Assembly (NCBI GenBank): GCA_024195585.1
Contig: SWBL01000206.1
Span: 1 to 64,000, forward strand
Source of the DNA: Aureobasidium sp. EXF-3400
Lineage: Eukaryota; Ascomycota; Dothideomycetes; Dothideales; Saccotheciaceae
DNA length: 64,000 nt
Direction of reading: 5' to 3'
Part shown: in pieces, positions 11,001 through 22,023 of the stretch
How positions within the stretch are numbered: the stretch's first letter is position 1
Layout: each line of letters begins with the position of its first letter
The notes under the pieces: generated by a model
What the model saw: only the letters and a program-made list of their open reading frames with translations
Told to the model about the DNA's origin: nothing
Database searches by the model: none
Program-made: the position numbers and the translations under genes

Positions 11001-12098
11001 GACCGGATAGGTGAAGACGTTATGAAGTCCGAACTGCCGTGGAAAGATATACTTCAGGAGGTGTACAGTTTTGTCAAGATCTTCATTGTTCCCGATGCGA
11101 TTGAGGATATCTATCGAGAGTCAGACGCGAATATGAGCTGTGAAGTTCTGAGACATACGGATATGAGGGAGACCGAAGTACGCTCCTCCTTTTGCATTTA
11201 GGTCAGGCTTTCTGTACAGGATACGGTGTCGCACAAATCTGATTGTATTGAGTGCGTTGGTCTCACGGCTGGAGGGAAGACCATTATTGCTGGCATTAGA
11301 AACCAATGGAGCTGCACCACCACCTGGCTTTGGACCACCAGTGGGATTATGCTTGTCAACGGTCCGGAGCTCAGAGAGATCAACACCACTGATCTGTATC
11401 AGGTTGTTTCTTCCACCTTCTAGAGGCATGAACATGCCACAGTTCTGCAGAAGCTGGATGAGCGTGACGATACCCTTTGACCCGACCAATTTCGTCAAGC
11501 CAGCCCAAGCATCTCCCTTCAATCGCTCAACATGCTCGTTGCGGTCCGGTTTCATAGCATCACGATCTGTAACGACTGCTTTCACAGAAGACCTGATATC
11601 TCCGAGACCATCGTAGTAGTATCCATGGCAAAGAACATGAGGCGGACGATGCCCAGAAGTATGTTGACGACACAATCGCCAGGTGACGAAATCCACGATC
11701 TCTGCAAAGGGAAGTGGTGCTTGCGAACCGCTAGATCTGGCTGTAGATCCAGATATTTGCGACGAAATTATGCTGAGGTCGTTATGATAGTCGATGGTAT
11801 TATGCTCTTCTTTCTTCACATCGTGACAGCCCACGAGAACATTATCCAGAAGTGTTGCCAGCTCAGCATCAGTCTCTTCCGAGTTTCTCGCAGCGTCATT
11901 CCCGTAGTTTTGAATCTGTCGTCTTTTGTTCTTGGATGTATTGGCTTGTAGAAGGTATTCTCGTAGCGTCAGGACCTGAGGATAGTATAGTCGGAGGATG
12001 GAAGGAATATGTCGAGGATTGCGATTCACAACATCATTGCTTATCTTCGTACGTTTGACAGCTCCAGTTTCAATTCTGTTGTCTCGTTTCCGTTTCAT
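8088..12098 (-). CDS. TERT: Telomerase reverse transcriptase, 1108 aa, eight exons
   Basis: This is the catalytic protein of telomerase, which copies the telomerase RNA template onto chromosome ends. Exons (in order): 11159-12098, 10563-11110, 10023-10518, 9131-9976, 9011-9080, 8764-8930, 8464-8575, 8088-8235. They sum to 3327 bases with all phases consistent. Exon 1 carries the divergent amino region (LYYPQVLTLREYLL near residue 38). Exon 2 holds the RNA-binding domain (KYIFPRQFGLHNVFT). Exon 3 has the T motif (NFYVTE) and motifs 1-2 (TGLRPIINL). Exon 4 has motif A (AKVDVKSCFD, Asp698), B' (RQTTGIPQGSIVSSLLCNFF), C (LLRLIDDFLL, Asp862/863), D and E (FPYCG). Exons 5-8 form the C-terminal extension, ending in a conserved helix (WLQREM). 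Introns are 43-228 bases. The donor after exon 3 (GTCTGG) is weak, so that junction is least certain. All three catalytic aspartates are present. Confidence 0.95.
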
Positions 12099-12612
12099 GA
12101 TGCATTACTGCAAACCGATAAATCAATCGCAGATGTTATGGATAAAAAATGTTGGAGGAGGACGTGATACTACACGAACATCGCGCGTGTTCCGGCTCGA
12201 CTTGCCCTCCCATCGGTTGGTGCTGCGCGTACGACCCTGTCTCGCCACATAACCATCTATCAATCACTCTATTTACCATCCCCATGCCTTAAACCCATAT
12301 TGCATTCTTCTCAGCTCTCAAAGAAAGGTGGTGTATAATTCCTATATACGTATGTATCTTACTGGGAGCCGTCGGCTGCAACATAAAATAATATGCGTGA
12401 AGCTTGAAGAGATGCCTCAGCTTCCACATTCGCGTACCCTTCTTCAGTTCTCTCAAGCGACTACCACGGTCTGAACAATGACAATAAGCACTTTCTCAGT
12501 AGAGTGTAGCCTCGGTAATTCGCGGCGGAATATCTATGTTCACATACAATGCTAGCTAAAACTGTGCCGGTGTCCGTACTTGCTGGATGCTACCCTTCGA
12601 CTCGTGTCGTCT
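12099..12612. other. Intergenic region upstream of TERT
   Basis: It holds the telomerase promoter and the 3' end of the coiled-coil gene on its right. It is fairly AT-rich, with no supported gene and no clear TATA box. Confidence 0.45.
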
Positions 12613-14158
12613 TCAACGCATAGCACCCTTCTGAGCCTGAGTGATCATCTCATCCAGATCCTCGTATGCATACTTGTTGCTGCCACCTGCTTCTCCAACC
12701 TCACCCATCTCCAGATCGGTCTCGGGCTTGATAGGAACCCCACCACCTGACTCGTCAGTGGAGGCCATCACCAGGTCCTCGGGCAAAGGAGGAGTTAGGA
12801 CTCCAGATTTGACACGCTTGGGGTCATTAGGATTCTCCTCAGGCTTGTCCTCCGGGTCGTCATAGTCAAGGAAAGAGATGTCTCTCTTGTAGCCAACGTG
12901 CTCAACACGCTTGAAAGCTTCTCCGTTGGACGACCAGTGAGAGGACATGGGAGTTGAAGCCTGGCTACTACGTGAACTCTGCATAGCAGAGTCGTAGCGT
13001 CTCTTGGATTGTCCCAGAGGAGCACAATTTGCTCCTGAAGACAGGGGACCGACATCAAAGTCATCTTCGACCATCGAGGTATCGCGTTCGGCCGGAGGGT
13101 TGACCGCGGTCAGCATCAAAAGACGGGCAGGGTTGAAGGGATTGTGCTCAGAGAATCCGTCAAAGGTCAGAGACGTGTGGTTCTCCGGAATACCGCCGAA
13201 TGCAGTCTCCGGAAGCTGTCAATGTTTAGTACCGTACAGCATTGACGGACGACCAACATACCTTCACAACAGCATCCTTTACAGCAGCAGCTTTGGTGGC
13301 AGCAGACTTCATAACTGGAGCATGGGAAGGACGTGAGCGTGGAGCACGAGGTACCGCAACAGGCTTTGGCATGGGCGGCAGCTGAGATGCGCTGTGTAGG
13401 CGCGAGAGTTTGAGGTTGGCCTTCTTCAACTGCTTCTCCAGACGATCGAGAGCATCGTCCTTGTCCTTCTGGTGAGCACTGAGCTGCTGCTGATGAGATC
13501 TACGCTGAGTCTCGAGCTGAGAACGCAGCTTCTCGATCGTGTCGTTCTTCTCCTGCAGTAGACCACTCTGGATCTTGACAGTGCTAACGAGACTGTTGAG
13601 GCGCTTCTCGGCCAAGACAGGATCTGCGTGAGCTGTAGAGGGCGGAATGGCAAAGCCTGGCTCGATGGCATGGAGATAGTCGTATGCCGCCAGTTGATAG
13701 AAGATGTCCTGCATGGAGTGATTCTCACTGTATGCAGGCTCAGCACGTCGCTCAGCATGGCGCCGAACAGTGGGGTTGGTGTTCAGAAGCTCGAGCACGC
13801 GGCCATATGGATCGAGACGACGCCACATCTTGGATAGCAGCTTATTGCTGTCCTTCAGGCGACGCTCGTGCTTCTGAATGAGCCAACCGCGTTCCTCCCA
13901 CTTTCGCTGGACGTCCTCGAACGGATCAGAGGTAGAGGCAACACGCGTATTGGAGGAGCCAGTAGCAGAAGTGGAGGTGCTGGGGCCCTTCAGAAGGCCA
14001 AACTGGTACATGGCAGACTCGTGGCGCTGCTCGCTGGTACGATCAGAGGTATCTTCCCACTGAGAGACTGGGCGCATCGGCAAGTTGAAAGGCTTGGTAG
14101 TGGCCATATGATGGCCATTGAAGCGCTGGCCTGCGGTCCAGCCACTGTCGCGCGACAT
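12613..14158 (-). CDS. Coiled-coil hypothetical protein, 499 aa, two exons
   Basis: I do not recognise this gene. Exons 13262-14158 and 12613-13215 join in phase 0 through a 46-base intron (GTATGT donor, GACAG acceptor). The ATG at 14158 is used because the upstream part of the frame has no ATG. The amino third contains a Trp/Arg-rich helical segment (KWEERGWLIQKHERRLKD). The centre (about residues 190-265) is a heptad-patterned coiled coil rich in Gln/Leu/Lys (RLEKQLKKANLKLSRL). The carboxy half is disordered, rich in Ser/Pro/Glu/Asp, with a basic KRVKSG patch that could be a nuclear signal. There are no membrane spans. The layout suggests a nuclear or cytoskeletal scaffold, but no function can be assigned. 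Confidence 0.72.
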
Positions 14159-14587
14159 GTTGGCAGTTGTGGTAGAAGGAAAAGTAAACACGCACGCAGA
14201 AGTGCGATGTTGACGCGTGAACTCAGTCGGGAGTTGCTGGAAAGAGCTAACGCTGACGACGTGTTGTGCTTGCTTCGTCGGACAAGGACCTTTCGTTTGT
14301 AAAGAAGTTCTGTTTGTCAGCTGTCACGAAACACAATGACCAAGGAAAGCGCAGTTGCGTCTGGGCAAAGCACAAAATACACTGCCTCCTACTGGGATTC
14401 GACAGAATCTCAACACCACTGTGCTTTTTGATAGTTGAACCTGGCCCCTGAATGCTTTGTGTAATGGGAGTGTTGGTAAAAGAGAAAATGAAAATGCTTT
14501 TGGCACAGTAATACTCCCCTATGATGCATGATATCCTAGATATGACCTAAACTCCAAACACCTTGCAGAAGATAAAACACAATTCCA
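14159..14587. other. Intergenic region, no gene seen
   Basis: Promoter side of the coiled-coil gene and 3' end of UTP13 (both - strand). No supported coding frame. Confidence 0.45.
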
Positions 14588-17442
14588 TCATGAATCCATC
14601 TGCTGCAGAGTCCAGAGCAAGACCCATCTTTCCTCTGCCATCTTTTCCAGACGTCCGTAGTGTCGTTCTGTGTATGCCTTGAGACCCTCCAACACGTCCT
14701 TGACGTTCTCGTTCTTCTTAACCTCTTCCTTGACCTCAAGCGCACCCATACCCTGAGCCAATTCATCCTCGTCTGCCACAGGAGGCTTTGGTGCTCTCTT
14801 TCGCCTTAGCTGGACGAACTTCTCCTTGGGGTACAAACGGAAGAGTGCGTAAAGGATGCGTTGACTGACGTGCGCGGTACGAGCATTGGCGCTCCAGTCA
14901 CGGCATCTGAGTAGGAGCTTCCAAAGCTGCTCTTCTGACAACGAACCCAAGACCTCGTCAACACCCTTGGCACCAGTCAAGCTACCTTCATCCTTGTCTT
15001 CAGACTCAAGAACACGCGTGAAGAGATCGAGTAGGCGTTTGGGGTGGTTGAGTTGCAGAGCTAATACGATGGCTTCGCGGTAGTTCTTGGCATGGATGTG
15101 ATTTTGCAACTCTTGATCTTGCTCAACACGAGCGGTGGCACGAGATGCCGATGCTTGCGATGTCATCAATGTGGTGTCGGTCCAGAATGTGAGGGTGGCG
15201 TCTGCTGAACCAGAAATGAGCTCAACAGGAGGCTCGGGTGCTTCCTCATCCTCGTCTGCGGAGACAGCCTTGACAGCTCCAGATCGGTTGGACTTGACGG
15301 CCAAAGCCCAGACTCTGTCAATGTGGTTGTCGAGAGTAGCAGCACATTCACCACTCTGAGCATCCCAGACCTTGACGAGACCATCACCTGCCGCACTGGC
15401 TACTTGCAAGTTGCGCTCGCCACGCTTGCCAGGGTTCTTCGAAATGGGGAGCCAGATGACCTTCAAAATACTGTTGGTGTGGCCTTCGAATGTTCGCAAG
15501 CATGTGTAGTCGTTCAAGCTCCAGATCTTGACAGTCTTGTCACCACTTCCTGTAACAGCCATACCTCTTGTGCCGCTGCTAGATCCGGAGTCGCCTGCAA
15601 TCGCTGGTGTACCAGGAGGAGCAAATGCCACTGACCAGACACCACGCTTGTGGCCACGAAGCACACCAACAGACTCACCGGTCTCCAAATCCCAGATCTT
15701 TACTGTGCGGTCCTGAGATGCAGAAGCGAAGAGAGTACCTTGCTGGGAGTAAGAAGTGTCGATGGCGTTGATGTCCTTGTCGTGAGCCTTGCGTGTGTAA
15801 GATGCGCGAACAGCCTTGGCCTCTGAGCCCGACTTAGCCGAGCTGATGTCCCAGCGCTTGATGGTCTTGTCTTGACTTCCGGTAATCAGGTATGTCGGTG
15901 GGTGCTCCAATGGCTTGCTATGGGCGTTTGAGCCGATAACAGGAACGGCATGAGGAAGAGCGACGGCACTGATGGACTCAGCATGACCGGTGAAGGTGGC
16001 GTAGCAAGTGTAAGAGTTGTTTGCGGGATCCAGACGCCAGAGTTTCGCAGTGTTGTCCTTGGCTCCAGTTGCGAGCCAATGGCCTGACCAGTCGGTGTCG
16101 ATGGTGATGATGATGTCGGTATGGCCCTTGAGAAGAGCTACGTCAGCACCAAAGTAAGCAGCGTCTGCGATGCTCGAGCTCTCGTTTTTGCTCTCGGTGT
16201 TAAGAGTGATCAGGCGGATGTCTTCCAAGTTTGTTGCCAGGGCGAGCATGGAGTTGTCTGTGCCTACGTATGCCATATCGATGATCTCGTCGTGAGTACC
16301 AGAGATACGGCGGATGATAGGTAGTGGAGGGATTGTGACGTCCACGTTGGTTTGGATGAGCGGCTCCAGCGAATGCAGAACCAGCGTCTGGTCGACGTGA
16401 ATGGACAGCAAAAAGGGCAGATCGGAATGGTGAATTATGTCCAGGATGGCTTCAGTCTCGACTCCAGGCTCCTGCTCTTCTGTCCTCTCGTGGCCGGCCA
16501 TGTCCCAAATACGAACTCTTGCATTCTCACCACCAGTGAAGAAAAAGTCGCCATTTGCGACAAAGCCAGCTCTTTCAACAGTTTCCAGGATAGGCGCGGT
16601 CAACTTGGACTGCCATGTCTTTGCGTCCCATGTAATGACGGTCTTGTCTCTGCTGGCCGAAAGAAGTAGTTGTTGCTCGGAGGAGAAGTCCAGACTGCGA
16701 ACAACCGAAACGTGCGAATCCAGAGTGGCGACAGGCTTGCGCTTGTGCAGGTCCCAAATTCTGACCTTTCCATCTTCACCTCCTGATGCTAGGCGGTAGC
16801 CAGCAGTGGCATCTGCAGCGTTCTCATCAGTCGACCTGCTCTTTCTCTTGCGCGAATTTGTATCGGCGGCGGATGCCGAAGAGTCAACGTGGAAGAAATG
16901 GAGCGCAGAGATGATGCCGCCGTGGCCGTGGAAAGTGTGTGTCGTGAAGCCTCCCTTGATATCCCAGACTTTGACGATACCATCAGCGCCACCAGTTGCC
17001 AGGAGAGTAGAGGTGGGATCGACTGCAGCGACTACGACGGGGGCAATATGCGGCTTGAGGGTCCTGAGCAGAGTGGCGTCTATGGTGTTATCGGCGGTGG
17101 GAGATGTCCTCAGAGAGAAGATGCGCATGGAGAGATTGCGCGAACACAGGACCAGGTACTTTGCATCGGGGGTCATGGCAAGAGTGGTTATCGATTCACC
17201 GTCCTGCAGAAAACTTGTGTCAACTCGTCAGTGGCACGCTGAGAGGGCCCGGCAGTGCAACTTACACCTTCGATTCTAGCCAGATGTTCACCAGTAGCCA
17301 GATCACTCAATAGAGCATCCTCTCCCACGCAGGATGCGAGAATGCGACCATCCTGGCTGAGGGCTACGCTTCCTCCGGTATAGATGGGTTGAATGACACG
17401 TCCAGGCTCGAAAGTCGTCTTGTACTCGGCCTTGTAAGCCAT
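14588..17442 (-). CDS. UTP13: U3 snoRNP component UTP13 (TBL3-like WD40 protein), 930 aa
   Basis: UTP13 is a WD-repeat subunit of the UTP-B part of the small-subunit processome, needed for early 18S rRNA processing in the nucleolus. Exons 17266-17442 and 14588-17203 join in phase 0 through a 62-base intron. The start KTTFEPGRVIQPIYTGGSVA matches the family amino end. About a dozen WD repeats follow, with clear endings such as GIVKVWDI, GKVRIWDL, RTVKIWDL and KTVKIWSL, forming two propellers. After about residue 715 comes the helical Utp13 C-terminal domain (ELQNHIHAKNYREAIVLAL). The Lys-rich segment RRKRAPKPPV near residue 845 is probably a nucleolar signal. At 930 aa it is somewhat longer than yeast UTP13. 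Divergent from the proteasome gene PRE1, 269 bases away. Confidence 0.93.
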
Positions 17443-17711
17443 GCTGAATCCAGATAAGAGTCGTACAGACTCTAGTCGATATGCGAAGAAGGATTAATCT
17501 TCAAAAAGTTGATAATAAAAAAGTTGATACAGTAATGTGGGGAAGCAGCAAAGATGGCGGCGCCAAGCAATATCGGGGGTCGAATGCCCGACAGCGCATC
17601 ATCGCCGGCCGGTGTCCAAGAGCTCGACGCTGGACCTGGAAGCTTTGGAGTCGCACGCATACAACAACCAGTCCCTCCCATCAAACAAACTCCCCACATA
17701 CCGACTTCATC
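17443..17711. promoter_or_regulatory. Divergent promoter, UTP13 / PRE1
   Basis: A 269-base gap between two essential housekeeping genes transcribed in opposite directions. No TATA box is evident. It includes the leader of PRE1, whose start codon is apparently completed across the first intron. Confidence 0.5.
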
Positions 17712-18431
17712 ATGTGAGTACTCGCACCTCCTGCTCACTACTCTATACTGACCACACAACAGGGACGTGCTACTCGGCATCACTGGCAAGGACTTCACCA
17801 TCATCGCCGCTTCCAAGGCGGCCATGCGCGGCGCAACCATCCTCAAGGCCTCGGACGACAAGACCCGCCCCCTGAGCAAGCACATTCTGATGGGCCTGAC
17901 CGGCGAGGCTGGCGACACCAGTACGTCTTACCTACGCTCTCCATCCTGCTACCTCCCTGTCCTAACCTCTCGCCTGCAGTCCAATTCGCCGAATACGTCC
18001 AGGCAAATGTCCAACTCTACGGCATGCGCAACGACATCGAGCTCAACCCAGCAGCCACCGCCTCCTTCATCCGCACAGAGCTCGCAAAGGCCCTCAGATC
18101 AAAACGCCCCTACACCGTCAACCTCTTGCTGGCCGGTTACGACACAATCAACGACAAGCCCACCCTGCACTGGATCGACTACCTGGCTTCGTCCGCCGCT
18201 GTTCCATACGCCGCCCATGGCTACGCACAATACTACTGTCTTTCAACACTCGACAAGCACCACCACCCCGACATCTCGTTCGAACAAGGCATGAAGATTC
18301 TCAGAATGTGCACAGACGAGCTCAAGAGAAGACTGCCCATCGATTTCAAGGGTATGATTGTCAAGGTCGTCACCAAGGACGGCATCCGCGAGGAGGAGTA
18401 CAAGGACGATGAGCCTGTCGCTTGCCCGTAA
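17712..18431 (+). CDS. PRE1: 20S proteasome subunit beta-4 (PRE1 / PSMB2), 203 aa
   Basis: Non-catalytic beta subunit of the 20S proteasome core. Exons 17712-17713, 17763-17920 and 17980-18431 give 203 aa, close to the usual 195-205. The conserved start MDVLLGITGKDFTIIAAS requires the ATG itself to be split: AT at the end of exon 1, G at the start of exon 2. Other family blocks are GATILKASDDKTR, NVQLYGMRND, YTVNLLLAGYD and the signature HWIDYLASSAAVPYAAHGYA. Residue 2 is Asp, with no threonine-active site, as expected for this subunit. An alternative is translation from an upstream in-frame ATG at 17481, which would add 77 poorly conserved, Arg-rich residues; I consider that less likely. Divergent from UTP13. 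Confidence 0.92.
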
Positions 18432-19013
18432 GCGCTCGATCGTCATGCATGGATGGCGTTTGGGTGTTGAGCACAAGAAGCTCTGCTGGCATGGGGCTGT
18501 ACAGGTAGCATAAACCTTTTCAATTCAATCTTTGACGATGGCATGATAACATGGATCTCATCATTCCTAAGTTCCTGTGATTAATGCTACGATTCACAAA
18601 GCCTCGAAACGGCCATCCATCGAGCTCCCGAATCCGACTACCTTTTGGATGGTCAATATCAGACTGCGGTCACTCTGATAACCATTTGGAATCAACCTCG
18701 CCCATCCGAATCTCATCTCATTTCTTGTCAGGTCAAAAACATCGGAGCTCCTTCACTTATCCGCACCTGCTTCATCAGTTTTAGGAACATCCTCTTTCAT
18801 CACATTCTCACTTTGAATAATCGTTTCACTTCTGCTCTCTACGCCGGTCCATTCCGTCACTTTGTCTACGCTCATCTCAGCCCTTCGTCGCCCTCAAGCA
18901 TTAGGCATGCTTCCTGCGCTCTGATCATCTCCCAATACTCGACACTACATCAGTGCGTGCCTTCCTTTCTTATTTCCTCTCCCGCATCTAAGCACTGACA
19001 ATCCAAAGGAGCT
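18432..19013. other. Intergenic region, no gene seen
   Basis: 3' region of PRE1 and leader of the BTB-like gene. The right half is pyrimidine-rich, typical of a fungal leader. Confidence 0.45.
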
Positions 19014-20278
19014 ATGGCGACCGCTATCACTGCGGCCTCTGGCAGCATCACTCCCAAAGTCGTCACTATCGTTGATGACTACGACTTGACTCTCCGTGTC
19101 ACCGAATACACCGAGCCTCTGAAGACTGGTGAAGATGGCCATAACAAGATCAAAGCCATCGTTGAATTCAAGGTCACTCGTCAGTATCTGGTCGATAACT
19201 CTGAGTCAGCAGTCTTGAAGAAACTCTTGACGACCGGCGAGTTCGCCGAGGCCGGTAAAAGCATCATCAACCTTGACGAACACAACCCTCTCGCAGTCGA
19301 AGCTATTCTCTGCGCCATCTAACGCAAAGATGATGACTGGACATCATCTACCCTGGGTCAGGAAGTCACTGATCGCACCATGAAACTTCACTGGGAGTAT
19401 CTGTGGGATATCGTTTTTTCCAATCGTTTCTTCATAATCGAGTTCCACCACCTCGACGCTTGGTTCCGTCTCTGGTATTCGGAAAACTGGACCAGAAGAG
19501 GAGGATCAGATCTTCTGTATCCCTGCTTCCAATTCAATCATGCCCGTGGCTTTCTCTCTGTCACCAAGAATCTGGTTTACGACTTCGCCCATATCGAAGA
19601 GTACAAGAACAAGAAATACCCTGACTTGCATGTTCCACCTCGTGTCATCCGTGAGTTTAGAATCCGCGGAATTATTTCCCTCCAGCTGATCAATTTACAG
19701 ATGCCCTCAACTCTGCTCGAGGTCACTTAAGAGTCCTTCTAGCTAGATGGCTCTGGAAGCCTTTGGGTGAGACGATGTATGCCGAGTGCGATTGCAAAGA
19801 GAAGACTGTCTTTCAGTACCTCAAGGCACTTGTCCAGACTGATGGATATCCCATCGACCAGCTAGGTCGCAAATCTGTCAACCATGTCTGCCTGAACCTT
19901 CGGAGCTTCGAAAAACACTTCGACCTGCCTGAATCTCACGAGGGATGTGTCAAGTGTGGTAGAAACTGGGAATGGGTTGTCAAAAGCGCAACCATAGAGG
20001 TTCAGAAGCACTTTGACGGTCTGTGTCTCGATTGTATGGACCATTCTCAGCCCAAGTTCCTGGACGAGCACATGGATTACTGGAATCACCTTGCACACAA
20101 GCAGTGGGATGAGAAGTGCCGTGTCTCGCATGGCCAGGCTACTTGGTATTCTTCCTTTAGTGAGTCATCCATACTATTACACCCACGGACATGAGTACTA
20201 ATAAGTGCAGTGGGGCGTGCAGACACCAGAGATAAATTGCTGAAGCGTGTCAGGACTCAGAGCAATCGCGGATACTAG
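19014..20278 (+). pseudogene. BTB/POZ-like gene interrupted by one in-frame TAA
   Basis: The reading frame encodes a BTB/POZ-like fold typical of expanded fungal families: KAIVEFKVTRQYLVDNSESA, then LTTGEFAEAGKSIINLDEH, then a helix AVEAILCAI. At 19320-19322 a TAA stop interrupts it, and the same frame then continues with coding character (RKDDDWTSSTLGQ, then a Trp/Tyr-rich region). Exons 19014-19650, 19701-20159 and 20211-20278 splice in frame to a stop at 20276-20278, 388 codons in total. The carboxy half has a possible metal site (CDCKEK, GCVKCGRNWEW, CLDCMDH). A CAA glutamine codon changed by one C-to-T transition would explain the stop. As it stands, the gene yields a 102-residue BTB-only product or is inactive. 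Sequencing error is the other explanation. BTB proteins often act as adaptors or ubiquitin-ligase adaptors, but this one is unassigned. Confidence 0.65.
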
Positions 20279-20856
20279 TGTATCAGAAGCATTTAGAGGG
20301 CTACAAACAGGTCTCAGAAGTCTGGCATAGACATTGTGTCTTTGAAAGGAGAGTCGGCATCGGCCATTTTCGTTAAATGTATAAGGTAGTCCAAGATGGA
20401 AAGCAGACAGAACTAGCTGTCACCAAGAAATCATCTCTCTCCTCCCGTCTCACGATCACCTAGCGTTCGAAGTGCAAGCAACTCGAGTGTGCCTTCCCTT
20501 CTCGATCTTCGCCTTCCACGGCTTCGTCTCTTTTTGCTCAGTCTGTCGTGGTGTCGTCGTCTATCTTCGAACCTGGCTTTCATCTGACGCCTCTCTCCAT
20601 CGCGACATCATCGCAACCCACGATTCTGCCATACTAACATCTAGCTAACCCTCACTCCTTCTCGAAATCATCGTCGTTCGCTCTTGCTCCTTGAGGTAGC
20701 ACGCCGTGGTCAAAGTTGACTTTTCTTCACCTTCCTGACGAGAGCACCACACCTTGGTCGCTTCAAATAACCTTCACCATATAGCCTCCAACGCATACTC
20801 TATAGAGCTTTCACCTGCATCACTGTACATCATCTCGACGCAAAGGCTTATACACG
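20279..20856. other. Intergenic region, pyrimidine-rich leader
   Basis: From about 20440 the sequence is CT-rich with many TCTC/CTTC runs, consistent with a promoter and leader of the next gene. No supported coding frame. Confidence 0.45.
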
Positions 20857-21468
20857 ATGGTACTGAACGACAAGGCCAAGAACGCACTCGAAGAACAAAA
20901 CCAGGCGCTTCAGAACGAACTGCAAGCTCTTCGAGAGAGCAAAGCTGAAATCGAAGCAAAGAACAAAGAGCTTAGACTTGTCCACCTGCGCCAGGAAAAC
21001 CGAATCGATCAACTCCGCAAAGACATCAACGAATTGACATCCGACAATGAGATCCTCTGCGACAGCCACAACGGAATGACACGCACCAACGGGACTCTTC
21101 GCAGCAACATTGCAGCTCTTAACACCAATCTCGACCAGTGGGAGAAGTATGCGATTGGAGAGAGAGATCAGCTTACAAAGTTCATTGCCTACACGGAAGA
21201 ACTCGAGAAGCGTCTGCAGAAGTCCGAAGCCCGTAACAGAGATCTTGAGGAGCAAAATGAAGACCTTGAAGATCGTCTTATTACCGAACAACTCATGTCT
21301 CAAGCCTCTGAGACTGAGTGTGAAGAACTTGAGCGCAAGAACAAGGCTTTGTGGACAACTGTCAGATATCTCGATGGGTTGATCGACGAAGATCAGAGTG
21401 AGGTCATGAGAATGCGCAAAGGAGTTCTGAAACTCAGGGAGCTCTGGGAAGCAGGCGAATTGGACTGA
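20857..21468 (+). CDS. Coiled-coil protein, 203 aa, possible spliced extension
   Basis: I do not recognise this gene. Almost the whole product is a heptad-patterned, Glu/Lys/Asn-rich coiled coil, for example EEQNQALQNELQALRES and EELEKRLQKSEARNRDLEEQ. It has no signal peptide or membrane span. The stop at 21466-21468 is straightforward. However, beyond it another frame has coding character up to about 21618, followed by a good intron (GTAAGT donor, ACGCAG acceptor) and a short exon with MARCFLMVEYHVRNIW. A 44-base intron (GTGAGG donor near 21397) could link these parts in frame, replacing the last residues. Whether the short or the extended form is correct cannot be decided from sequence alone. 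Confidence 0.6.
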   Translation: MVLNDKAKNALEEQNQALQNELQALRESKAEIEAKNKELRLVHLRQENRIDQLRKDINELTSDNEILCDSHNGMTRTNGTLRSNIAALNTNLDQWEKYAIGERDQLTKFIAYTEELEKRLQKSEARNRDLEEQNEDLEDRLITEQLMSQASETECEELERKNKALWTTVRYLDGLIDEDQSEVMRMRKGVLKLRELWEAGELD

Positions 21469-22023
21469 TCGACCTGAGAAGAGTATCCGCTGCTGAGAAG
21501 TATGGAAGATCAGCAGTATCAGAGGCACACCTCAAGGATGCGGAAGCAGCCGCAGTGGCTCGATGGAGATGGTGGCCCGGTCCTCTGTCGCAGTCTTCAT
21601 GGCTGGGACCTCAATTCGTAAGTCGGCTAGCATATGACATGTCTGTTTCTCTGACACGCAGCCAGGTTTCGATCCGCACCGAGAGATGGCACGATGCTTT
21701 CTAATGGTCGAATACCATGTTCGAAACATCTGGTCAGAGTCTGGACGATGGTCGGACCCGAGTGTTGTTCGTTTTTGAGCCCAGAAGGCTGTGTGTCTCT
21801 TGTGAAGGAGCTGACAATGTTACAAGTCAGCAAGCAGAAGCGTGGAAGTACAGCTTCGAAGAGGTGGAAGAGAGTAGACGGATCTCTAGTCGCTACGTCA
21901 GTCAATCATGTACAAGAAATCACAGAGAGGAAAGTTTGGGGAAAGTAAGAAAGGGGGTATCTTCTTCTGCTGGTGTGCACCAAGTCTATAGCTTCCAATC
22001 AACAATGACCACTTCCTACAGCT
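21469..22023. other. Possible extra exons of the coiled-coil gene, otherwise non-coding
   Basis: 21469-21618 and about 21663-21776 may be additional exons of the gene at 20857 (see its entry). The remainder up to the CobW stop codon shows nothing I can support. Confidence 0.35.
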
